DNA of 64,000 bases from Tricholoma matsutake (lineage: Eukaryota > Basidiomycota > Agaricomycetes > Agaricales > Tricholomataceae): assembly GCA_026075535.2 (NCBI GenBank), contig AP026542.1, positions 992,001 to 1,056,000 on the forward strand. The letters run 5' to 3'. The translations under genes were made by a program, and so were the position numbers. The notes beneath the pieces were generated by a model, which saw only the letters and a list, made by a program, of their open reading frames with translations, did not search any database and was not told the DNA's origin. Shown here piece after piece: positions 33,597 through 42,880 of this stretch; the stretch's first letter is position 1, and each line of letters opens with the position of its first letter.

Positions 33597-34772
33597 GCTT
33601 GATGAAATTACTGACTTGAGATATAATGGAAAATTGCACAGAAGTGTGGTTGGTAAACAAAGAAATATGCTAATCATGGCTTTTAGACAATGGAAAGGAA
33701 TGCATCATGTACCATCAACTGTACACAAAGCAATTAGGTGGAATTCCAGAGATCCTTTATTAGAACCTGAAATAGAAGATGTCAGATGGAAAATTGTAGA
33801 AAAACAGAAAAAGCATGCTGCAGCTACTCCTGCAAAAGCTAATCCCCCTTCTGCTTCAAGTAAATCCTTAAAAAGAAAAATCAGTATGATAACTGATAAT
33901 TCCACAACTGAAAATCTAAAGAAAAAAGCAAAAGCAGTCACAACACAGCTCACATGGCATCTGGTAGTACGACATTTCAGATTTCACCTCCTTCTGGTTC
34001 AATATGGAGTAATAACAGCTGTGCATATGATGCTGTATTTACTATACTATATTCACTTTGGAGAAATAATCCAACACACTGGAAACAATCCTTTTATCAC
34101 ATGAACTGTGACTTGCTAGAAGAGATCTGTAATGGATTTAATAATCACTCTTATAATCAAACTTCATTAGAATCTGTTCGAGACACATTTAGAATGGCTT
34201 TAGATGATTTGCAATTAGCTGGCTTACTCTGGGGCAGATATACATCTGTGGTCAGGCTCTTGGAGTACATGTTTAAAGCACCTACAGAGATGGTGTCTTC
34301 CCAGCTTACCTGTAGTGAGGGACATCCCATTATCCATAACCAATGCCACTCTATTTATTCATTTGTGTTGTCTGCTGGCACAAATCCTTATGTATCAACA
34401 ACAGACTGGATTCAGAATTACAAAGAGGATTCACACCTCTTGTGTGAAGAATGCAATCAGTGCCTTCAGCACTCCTACTCATTTTCAGGAATTCCAGATC
34501 TAATTGTATTTGAGTTTGAAGGCAAGAATATATGTATAGATCCAGAGGTAACAATTACCTGTAGCAATAATCAATCTTCTACTATGAAACTACAGGGTGT
34601 TATATACTATGGAGAATTGCATTACACTTCATGCATCATGATTAATGAACAGATATGGTTTCATGATGGCATTTCTACTGGTACCAACATGGAATATGAT
34701 GGACAATTACTACCCACTACAGATCTACTACATTGCAAAGGAAAACAGGCAAACATTGCAATTTATGCCTAA
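33597..34772 (+). pseudogene. Helitron 1: C-terminal USP-like cysteine protease domain
   Basis: After element C the protein continues (LLDEITDLRYNGKL...KAIRWNSRDPLLEP), through a Lys-rich linker (ENLKKKAKAV), then a +1 frame change near 33,955 to a second frame. That frame has the Cys box SIWSNNSCAYDAVFTILYSL (about 34,000), a middle part with CSEGHPI and CEECNQC as possible zinc ligands, and a His box GVIYYGELHYTSC then IWFHDG near 34,600-34,670. Order and spacing resemble ubiquitin-specific proteases (peptidase family C19): Cys early, zinc finger in the middle, His and Asp late. Helitron 2 has the same domain. Deubiquitinating activity is inferred only from these motifs. Confidence 0.65.
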
Positions 34773-34786
34773 GCAGCCTAACAGTA

Positions 34787-35165
34787 GGGTTGTTCACAGT
34801 TGGCATTTTTGGTTCATTTTTCACTCATTTTTCAATCATTTTCTATTTCATCTTGATTCCATTTTTCTCAAGAATGGAACTGAGAATGAATGTAAAATGG
34901 ATGTAAAATGGAACCCTACCCTTGCTTTTGTAAAATGATCATTTTTCATATTTTTAGCACTGTGCCTGGCGAGAAAAATGCATTTTTGCTCCATTTTTCT
35001 AAATTTTCCTTCCCAGGGTGTTCACGGTAACCATTTTTCATGTCATTTTCCATTCCATTTTTCGTTCCCTTTTGTTTGTTCCTCTGCCAGATACACAAAA
35101 ATGAGCCAAAAATGAGTTTGAAAATGAGCCAAAAATGGCCCAAGAATGGCTACCATGAACAACCC
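34787..35165. mobile_element. MITE flanked by TA, possibly two units in tandem
   Basis: The ends GGGTTGTTCACAG and TGAACAACCC form inverted repeats next to TA dinucleotides (34,785-34,786 and 35,166-35,167), as in Tc1/mariner-type MITEs. Both arms are built from repeated CATTTTT-type words. A second internal end-like sequence (AGGGTGTTCACGGTAACCAT, about 35,017) and GGAACCCTACCC (about 34,911) suggest two copies inserted side by side or one inside the other. It sits 12 bp after the Helitron 1 stop codon. Confidence 0.7.
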
Positions 35166-35454
35166 TAGTATACAGTATGAGTCATGAACCTCTCATCCTT
35201 TACAAACTTCAAAATTGCTGTCTTGCTTCATTTTATACCACAAGGTCCACAACTGTATATATTATCTTCCATATGGCCTTGCATCTAAAGAAAATAATTG
35301 CAGACTAAAGAAAAAAAAGTCCATGAAATGAGGACTCATTCATGCCAGGCATAGCCATGGCCCAACCAGACAAGTGTAAGAGAAAATACCACTGGCCCCA
35401 AGGGCAAGACCAAGTGGAAATGCCAAACAGCACACTGACCCCCCTTTGTAGGCC

Positions 35455-36040
35455 CTCACACTACTCAAAATGGGGAGAAATTCCTTCAGCCAAGGCATCA
35501 GCATTGGCCATACCTATTAGCATGCTGAGTGGGTGCCAATGCTGTTCCATTGATCTCCACACTACTCAAAATAAGTAATCCGCATAAATGACAGTTTTAT
35601 GCAATCTATTATATGTGTCCCTGTACAACTTGAAATTTTGGCATAGGGAAAAATTCCTTCGGCCACTGCATCAGCATCAGCCACACCTATTAGCATGATG
35701 ACTTCTGAGTGGGGTGCCAATGCCGTTCCATTGGTCTCCTCCCTACTCAAAATAAATAATCTGCATAACTGCATAAATGATGTTTTTATGCAATCTATGA
35801 TATGTGTCCCTGTACAACTTGAACTATAAGTTGGCATGGGGTAAAATTCCTTCCACCACGGCATTGGCATTCGCCACACCTATTGGCATGCCAATGCCGT
35901 TTCATCAGTCTCTACTCAAAATGAATAATTCGCATAAATGATAGTTTTAGTGGCATCGGAAAAAATATAGTTCAGCCACATCAGCCACAACCATTGGCAT
36001 GCCGAATGCCGAATGCCACATGGCGATGCCGATGCTGATT
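35455..36040. repeat. Tandem repeat with 120-190-bp units, three to four copies
   Basis: Each unit has the order AAATTCCTTC, CCACACCTATTAGCATG, GTGCCAATGCCGTTCCATTG, CTCAAAATAA, CGCATAAATGA, TATGTGTCCCTGTACAACTT. Unit heads fall near 35,474, 35,647, 35,840 and, decayed, 35,958. Frames crossing the repeat are repeat-driven. The interval 35,166-35,454 shows nothing else. Confidence 0.75.
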
Positions 36041-36273
36041 CCGCTGCCTGTGCTTGGCCTGTGCTATTTCATAGGTTAGGTTATATCGATGTTTATATTA
36101 CATGCTCAATGCACATCTACAGTACAGTGCAGCAACTGTTCTAATAGTGCATTCATTAGTTACTATAGTATGTACATATATAGAACATTCGACAGCATCC
36201 TCCGTTGAACCCGTATCATTCACTACAATGTGTCCATTCGATAGACCGTAATATTCGGTACACTGTAGCTTAC

Positions 36274-36869
36274 TTATGTGCTCGAGTCGTGAACGATTGC
36301 CAGTCGCTCAGGAAACCAAACACGTGAGTCCGAATGGCGCTTAAGAGTCTGAATTAGGGAGACATATAAAACTGTAAACACTATCGCAGTGGAAGCTGTT
36401 GACAAGACAATTGAATTGTCCAATTTGTCCGCCGACGCAAATTTCGGATACCGAGACTTTGCTTTCCGCATCAGCTATCGAGATTGGCGTTGTCTGCACG
36501 AACTGGGACGATGTTCGTTATTCGAGCGAGATCGTTGCGTGTCAAGGCAAAGTCTCTTGGTTGAGTTCCTGCAATGTGGGGGATGGAAATCTTTCTTTCC
36601 TTCTGTGGGTTGCAATCCTTCCATGCGATCAATTGGATTACTCCTCCGACCGACGGTTCGCAACAAACGAAGAGCATGCTTCCGCTATGTTGTTCCGCTT
36701 TGAATATCCGAGGCAATACAGCGCATTTGAATTTAGGTTGCTGAGGAATGGGAAAGTCTGGGAAAGTCGAGAACCAAAGAGCGGAAGAACGGCAACCGCG
36801 CAAAATGGCAACACAGAAAGATATGCCTCGTTCAAATAATAGAACATAATACATACCCTGTCCTACCAT
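36274..36869. other. Overlapping open frames on both strands in the CpG-rich island
   Basis: Plus strand: an open frame at 36,399-36,839 without an ATG at its start reads VSWLSSCNVGDGNLSFLLW and MLFRFEYPRQYSAFEFRLL. Minus strand: an ATG-started frame at 36,869-36,471 reads GSMLFVCCEPSVGGVIQLIA and is followed by a frame at 36,471-36,274 with a hydrophobic stretch (IVLSTASTAIVFTVLYVSLI). Both look protein-like and base composition (CpG present) resembles the adjacent CFEM gene. A TATA-like word (CATATAAAA, about 36,363) precedes the plus frame. I cannot decide which strand is coding, and neither matches a family I recognise. Confidence 0.35.
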
Positions 36870-37043
36870 AGTTGCAAATAAACGAAAGACACGCAGGTAA
36901 GTTTTAAAACAATACCAATAAATAAAGTAACCAATATCAATAGGATCGATAACAGTGCAATGACGAAAAGAATTTTCGACGGATCCAACAAGGGATTAAG
37001 AATACTTGGCAGTCTGACAGATCGTTCAACGCGTTATCAATGC

Positions 37044-37702
37044 TCACAGCATGAGCGCCAAAATTCCGGCAAGCAGGGGGCCTAAAATGCCTAAGACTTG
37101 CAGGTTCTGCTCCACCGCAGACGCAGAGGAAGACGCAGAACTTGAAGGAGCTCGTGTAGTCGAAGAGGCAGTCGAGTTGGTCCTAGCGGTCGAGGATGCT
37201 CCAGAACTCTTGCTCACCGAACTGCTGACGGATGAATGCGCGCCAGAAATCGTGCTGACAGACGAATGTGCGCTGGAAGTGCTGGACGAGCTTACGCTCG
37301 TTGACGATACTGGAAGATGCATACGTGAAAGAACATCACTAGGATGGGAACTCTACGAACAGCCAGCACATCCTGCTTGTTGGAGTTCATGGGCTTGTGC
37401 AACCTCGGCTGCGGTGCATTTTTGGTTAAGACATGTGGATGCGGCAGTCTGGAAGGCGGTATTTCTGCACATGCAACTGATGTCCGTGCTATTTTGAATG
37501 GTGCTGTCAGACTGAGCGTAAGACAAACAGCAGCGAACACTTGCGTAGAACATCCTGAACTGTTGGCAGCTTGGGCAATACAGCCATACATGCACGAAGA
37601 ATTGCTAGCCGTGCTACTCGGTGCAGTGTGGGTGGTAGACTGGGTGCGCACCACAGAGACAGTGAAGAGAGCGAGAAGGAGCTGAGTTTTGATTGCAACC
37701 AT
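37044..37702 (-). CDS. CFEM-domain protein with signal peptide and predicted GPI anchor
   Basis: A three-exon model is fully open: exon 1 37,702-37,539, exon 2 37,488-37,357, exon 3 37,296-37,044, with GT-AG introns of 50 and 60 bp, encoding 182 residues. It starts MVAIKTQLLLALFTVSVV, a signal peptide. The CFEM cysteines follow the consensus: CMYGC, x9, C, eight residues including VTDIS, CMC, x11, C, x4, C, x15, C. A long Ser/Thr-rich region (likely O-glycosylated) ends in a hydrophobic tail (GILGPLLAGILALML) typical of GPI addition. CFEM proteins are fungal surface proteins, some binding haem or acting at host contact. An alternative intron 2 (51 bp, ending CCAG) is also in frame. This is the only intact host gene seen, lying between two convergent Helitrons. 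Confidence 0.85.
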
Positions 37703-37764
37703 CTTTTGGAACGCAAAAACGCCGGCGTTTATGGAAGTGATTACATGGAGCATAAAGATGTCGA

Positions 37765-37775
37765 TTATATATAAG
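37765..37775 (-). promoter_or_regulatory. TATA-like box of the CFEM gene
   Basis: On the minus strand CTTATATATAA lies about 65 bp upstream of the CFEM ATG (37,702), a position suited to a fungal TATA box. Confidence 0.5.
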
Positions 37776-38246
37776 TAGAATGAAAGTTTCGATGATGAAC
37801 GTCTTGGAAAACTGGAAAGTTCTGGTTACCATTGCCAACTGACAAAATCATATGAAGGTCTGGATCAATCGATCAAAATGCTGACAAATGGTCAGAAACT
37901 CGTAGTAACAGGATCATTGCTCGAGTCCTCGACACTCATCGTGCTTGCCCGGGCTCATGTTAGTAGAGATTCGATCACCGGTCTAGGTCTGGTGATAACG
38001 GCGCGGTTTCAACGGTATCAATGGTAGATTGTTTCAAACGCGATCGCTCGTCCCTCCAAACACCGACGGTCTCTTCGTTGCGGTTTAGGATGGATTCGGG
38101 TTCCAGCTGTCTCTAGACCGACGACTCGGCCATCATCAACACTTATCTACTAGTAAAGCTACCCTTTGAATTGCCATCGAAACTCGAATCTAAAATGTTC
38201 GAAACATATCCTTACGTGCCTTGCCGGAGAAGTAGGCCAACTTGCG
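37776..38246. other. Spacer between the CFEM gene and Helitron 2
   Basis: No gene is visible. The stretch is CpG-rich compared with the rest of the window and should contain both the CFEM promoter and the 3' end of Helitron 2. A short hairpin followed by CTAG on the minus strand (CCGAGTCGTCGGTCTAG, near 38,110-38,128) is a possible Helitron 3' terminus, but the next base is A rather than the usual T, so I do not assign it. Confidence 0.35.
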
Positions 38247-39272
38247 CTAGTGGGCCGCTGCTGTGCACGGCATATCCGAGTTCTGTTCGGGGGAACGCAG
38301 GTAAATACCTACGATCGCATTTTCATTCGGTAGTGGTTTTGCTTGTTCATAGATCAACGATTGACCTGTAAATAATCCATCATGATACCAAACCATGCCC
38401 GAATTCATAATCACTCGTGCAGTAAAATGGTCTGCTGCGAAGTATATGACTCCTCTTAAGTGGTACCTTCGACGGACATCTCCAGAAGTAAGCTGGAGCA
38501 CATCTATTACAGAAGCATCCTGCCCAAATCCTGCCCTAACTCAACAGAAACTAGTGGGGGATGATACGTGAGCATGAACCTCCACCACAAGCCGACATCA
38601 CATATCGGACATAAGGGTCGGTCATGTCATCCATGTAGTCTTGTAGTCCGCACACAACTCTCGACAACACGAAGAGGACCTATACAACTCCCGCTTGTCC
38701 ACTACATGGCCAGAAGGGCAGAACCGCTCAGAATATGTCACGTGTGCGTCGGAGGTTAGAAAGCAATCCAACAGTGAGTGAACACTTGCGTACTCACCGA
38801 ATGTGAAGCTGGCCGATATTCGTGCCAAACGACGCCTCATATACTCCCCGATCTGGTCCAGTGTATATCGTGGTCCTGAAGGCCCATCAGGTATGCTTTC
38901 ATGCGACTGAAACACATTCAACAATTCATTCAACTCCACTGATTGTATTTCTTGCCCATCCACTTGCGTGGATAAGGGGTTCTCGCGCCAAACATTGAAT
39001 AGTATGGTAAAAACGGCATTGTAAGCACAACTGTTGTTTTGCCATTGCATTCCTATAGGTATGTTTACTGAATGTGGCTCTGCATCATCCATTGAGGTAC
39101 TCTCCAGCTTAATCATCTTCAGCTTTGGCATGGGGCAACAGAATGTACCCGGCATCTTTCTCTTCCTTGGTGCCAAGTCTTTTGGTGAGATCGTATGCTG
39201 GTTTTTTGGGGTGCTGATTTTCCTTGAACTAGGAATGCTACCATTCATGTCAGGGTGTGGTTTCTCATCCAC
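38247..39272 (-). pseudogene. Helitron 2: C-terminal USP-like cysteine protease domain
   Basis: The first frame (39,272-38,622) has a basic linker (PRKRKMPGTFCC) then the Cys box MQWQNNSCAYNAVFTILFNV, an ASVHSLLDCFL segment and a possible zinc motif CPSGHVVD. After a break near 38,622 the second frame (38,501-38,247) has the His box LRGVIYFAADHFTARVI then VWYHDG and ends LPNENAIVGIYLRS. Relative to Helitron 1 the Asn after CAY replaces Asp, while the Cys, the His and the WxHDG motif are kept. The C-terminal half lies in CpG-rich DNA. Confidence 0.6.
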
Positions 39273-39278
39273 TGCAAC

Positions 39279-41174
39279 TCATTTGGTCCTCTTCTTATCG
39301 ATAACAGACCATTCAACATTCAAGCCATCCCACTCAAGGAAGGGATCAGTTTTACTCCACTTTATGGCCTTGTGCATGGTGGAAGGTATGTACTTGGTCC
39401 CTTTGTACTCTCGGAACAACACTGTCAGCTCATTTCTTTGATCTGCCATGGCAACCTTCCTAGGAAGTTTACCCATAAATCACAGGGCAGTTATGTTGTC
39501 CAACAGCTCCAGTTCCCAGAATTCCTGCTGTAGAGCCCCTGATGCCCCACCAGTGATCATGGATGGATGGAAGCTCGACAGGATCAAGGTCTCTGCTGCA
39601 CTAGCACTCCTCAACAGCGCTGTGTAATATCCCTGGTGTGATCGAATATATGTCAAGCCCACCACATTGTAGGGTCTCATCTTACCTTGTGATGCATAAT
39701 CTGTCATCACGAAATTGTGGATCATTTCCACCTGAGTACGTGATACCATAACTGATGTATCATCAGGTAGCTGACACAAAGTTGACATGCTCATTTTCAT
39801 CAGTGGTACAACATTATGAGACAATCTGTCTATCATGACCACAGTAGGTGGGTCTATCAGTTCAACGAACAGGGTTTCTAATATTTGCTTGCCCTTGGCA
39901 TTGCATGAAGATTCCCATGAATGTACAAAGACCTCCTGTCCTTTTGTGATGCATAATTCAGTGGCGGCATTGCTTTGTATCATCACAGGCATCCCAACAC
40001 AGAGAGAAAGCTTTGGAGGGCTCAGTCTTGCATTCGCACAGCATGGTTGCTCCCAGAGTATCTTTTGCACAGTCTGTGGTAATTTCCTGTGTTTGATCAT
40101 ATGCTTTTTGCTGCCTTGTCGACAACCAAGTTGTGCATTGGCATTTTCTTCTTTGGAGGGCACCATATCAATTGAATAGAGATGTGTCAATTCTTGCCCC
40201 ATCTCAGCTGCAAATCTTAGACAGCCTACTCTGTTAATTTCATCTTTCACTGAATTGAAAGCTGTGATGATAGACATGTTTCAGAATTGGGTGTTGTTTA
40301 TGCATGGGTGCCCCAGAAAATTACTGGATACTCTAGTCTTCAGGAAAGCAATGTCAGCAGGAGTGCAGGCCTTGTAATGCATGTTTGTGAGCATATCATG
40401 GAACTTCACATCCTCCTGAGATTGTACACGTTGCCTCATGTTCTCTCACAGGATAACCACAGTTGTTACCTGATGCCATAGTGCCTTACTGATTGCTGCT
40501 TCCTGATCTCAAATGGAGGTCACATTTCTACCAATTGTATGACTGTAGAGTAAACTGTGCTCATGGCCTATGACGGGAGGCAGCTGAGTGAAGTCACCAG
40601 CAAAGATCATGTTCATCCCTCCAAATGGTGTGTCCAGATTGTTCATTAGGCATGCTAACCTTTTGCTAATTAGATACATGTCCCAACATGGCAACATAGA
40701 AACCTCATCAAGAAATACATATTGCACTCCTTCTAATCTGGACTTAAGTTGTGAAAGTTGAACACTTGAGGTCTGTGATCCATCAGTATTGATCCCAAAA
40801 GCAGAATGATATGTAGAACCACTGAGAAGTGCAGCAGCTGTGCCCATGGGTGCAACAACAATGAGTTGATGAGTTCATTCTTCAGAGAAAAGAACTCAAG
40901 AAGTGCTTTGAGGACTTGTGACTTCCCTGTGCCTGCCATTCCACTGACATACATCCTCAAGTGATCAGAATCTGGGCTGCAAGCATGATTTGCGACCATG
41001 TGGAAAGCACGGCTTTGCTCCTTGTTCAGTTGGAACCTGCACAAAATGTTGTCGACTGTTTTCTGCCATTCCTTTGATGTAAAGGTGTTTGATAAGTAAG
41101 CCTGGTTGACCATGTGCACATCATCTGGGACAAAGTACATGGGATTGGCACTTACTTGAGTATGTGAAGGCAAG
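39279..41174 (-). pseudogene. Helitron 2: PIF1-type helicase domain
   Basis: Starting at the Gypsy border, the minus strand reads YLSNTFTSKEWQKTVDNILC, Walker A GMAGTGKSQV (about 40,945), a frame change near 40,850, Walker B FLDEVSM (about 40,710), GDFTQLPPV (about 40,590), a broken region 40,500-40,280, then ITKGQEVFVHSW and YYTALLRSASAAETLI (about 39,600) and GGASGALQQEFWELELLDN. A further frame (39,476-39,279) reads FREYKGTKYIPSTMHKAIKW, linking to the USP-like domain. The signature ALSR/ALLRSAS region and all ATP-binding motifs are recognisable, but at least four frame breaks make it inactive. Confidence 0.8.
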
Positions 41175-41600
41175 TGTAAGGGGACTAGGGGGGTGCCCTG
41201 TGTGTTTCTCCTATTTTTTACATTCGTTCTATATTTTTCCTCACTTCATTTCCTTCTATTCTTCATTTTCTATGATTTTTCTGGATTTTATTACTAATTT
41301 TCCCTTTCTATCATGTTTGTGCATGTTGACAGTTTTATATTTAGAGGCAGAGCACCCCTTCTGACATCTACCCCTTGGTATGATGTCATTTGGCAGCCTT
41401 GATCTGCCTATCTCCGCCTTTTCTATTTTTAGGTTATTATTTGATTTTTGTCATCTTCACATATACTGGGCATCGGCAAAGGGATCCTTAGAGTTTTCTC
41501 TTCGGATTTCACTTTGCTAGGTGTGTCCCCAATCCCTGTACTATGTAGTATAATTTTAACTTTGGATTTCCCTTTGCTAGAGGCTGAGGTTGCCCTTATA
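41175..41600 (+). repeat. 5' LTR of the nested Gypsy
   Basis: The LTR is 426 bp, starts TGTAAGG and ends CTTATA, and is paired with 47,223-47,648. It contains ATCATACCAAGGG-type and AAAGGGATCC words shared by all three LTR copies. Confidence 0.95.
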
Positions 41601-41630
41601 GTAGAAAACTCTCCCCTAAGGCCCAAAATC

Positions 41631-42778
41631 ATGAACGCACTGCCCAAGATAGGCAGGTATGGAGTGGACGACACTTCCCAAAGCTCCACAGACTCCCTAC
41701 ACACTGTTCCAGACAGTCTTGCCTTTACTGCACCACCATTTTTGCCAAACATGCCCCCTAGCAACATGGACACATCAGAGCGCCTTGATGCACTTGAAAG
41801 CGACATTTCTGGAATATGCATGCAAATCGATTTGCTTAAATCTATGATTGAAAACTTCTTCAGGACCCTCCAGACTAACCTTATGACCAATATTCCCCCC
41901 ATTGCAACTCCAAGCGCACCCAACAATGACGTACCGACAAATGCACCCACTAATGAGTGTGCCCAGATCAAACTGTCCCCCCCCACTGAATTTAATGGTG
42001 CACGTGTGCAGGGATGTGCATTCCTTAATTCCTGTGAGTTATACATCAGTCTCCAGTTGCATCAATTCATTGATGAGGCTGCAAAAATTTATTGGGCCTT
42101 CACATACATGAAATCTGAACGTGCCTATCTCTATGTGGACCGTATTCTGCATCAAACTAAAGAACTCGGTTCTCTACCTTTCTCCACTTGGGGTGACTTT
42201 CGAGCTGAGTTTGTATGCCACTTTTGTCCCTTCAACGAGTGCCACTGAGCAGTAACATGACTTGAGTCATCCTCTTACCACCAGGCACATCGATCTGTGG
42301 ACGATTATATCGATGAGTTTAAGGATTTGGTGGACATGGCAGGATATGGGAGTGGGCTACCAGTGGTGGTGAAGTTCTGACAGGGCCTCAACCAAGAAAT
42401 TCAGGACCAGATTGCACAGATGTTGGAAGGGTGCCCAGTGGACAATGATATCTATGCTTGGTATGAAGCTGCTTCACTCTGTGACAAGAACCGACTCACA
42501 AATGCAGCGTTTAATGCTGCATTCCATGCTCCAACTACCACTCATGTGCCCTACACCTTCAATCGAACCCTTCCCTGCCTTAACCCCATTCCTGTTTGTC
42601 AAACTCCCACACCAGCTGTCAATGTCCCAGTACCAATGGATGTTGATGCAGCCCACAGCCATGCACATAGGTTGGATCTCTGCTACCATTGTGGGGAAAC
42701 TGGGCACAGGGCTGGAGCATGTCCCCATCATCAGGATATCTGCATGCTCACCCCCGAGGGGCAAGATGAACTTCTCTA
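41631..42778 (+). pseudogene. Gypsy Gag with zinc knuckle
   Basis: The ATG at 41,631 begins MNALPKIGRYGVDD. A helical part (LDALESDISGICMQIDLLKS) and the retrotransposon Gag core follow (PPTEFNGARVQGCAFLNSCE, WAFTYMKSERAYLYVDRI, FSTWGDFRAEFVCHFCP). Stops at about 42,246 and 42,256 and a TGA at about 42,378 (KF*QGLNQEI, arginine expected) interrupt it. It ends with the nucleic-acid-binding knuckle CYHCGETGHRAGACPH near 42,690 (CX2CX4HX4C). Gag forms the particle that packages element RNA. Confidence 0.85.
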
Positions 42779-42880
42779 AGACTTGTTGGCACTTGTAGAT
42801 GTCAAGGAAGCGAAGGATCAGGTTGCAGAGGAGATCAAGTCAGAAGTTGTAGAGGAGCAGGATTTTTCTATTTGCAGTGA

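Larger units (their letters stand above)
22326..34772 (+). mobile_element. Helitron 1 (rolling-circle transposon), multiply interrupted
   Basis: Plus-strand protein blocks occur in the order of a fungal Helitron polyprotein: N-terminal SAP-like segment, DUF6570, Helitron_like_N/Rep with HUH and two-tyrosine motifs, PIF1-type helicase, and a C-terminal USP-like domain. Foreign DNA breaks it at 23,853-26,086 (element B), about 26,196-27,515, about 27,936-28,194 and 31,963-33,586 (element C). In-frame TGA codons occur at 23,268, 29,943 and 30,552. Coordinates given are those of the coding part. The true ends (5' TC, 3' CTRR after a hairpin) were not identified. It is arranged tail to tail with Helitron 2. 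Confidence 0.85.

Noticed and set aside
37510..37538. A 29-bp intron in the CFEM gene ending at CTCAG
   Set aside because: It is too short, and the 50-bp alternative (37,489-37,538) keeps the frame and gives the expected Asp shortly before CxC.
37353..37595. Minus-strand frame 37,595-37,353 as a separate Cys-rich gene
   Set aside because: It is exon 2 of the CFEM gene extended through both introns; the spliced model restores the CFEM cysteine pattern.
38105..38130. Hairpin plus CTAG as the Helitron 2 3' terminus
   Set aside because: The stem is only 4-5 bp and the following base is A instead of T. No second copy was available to confirm an end.
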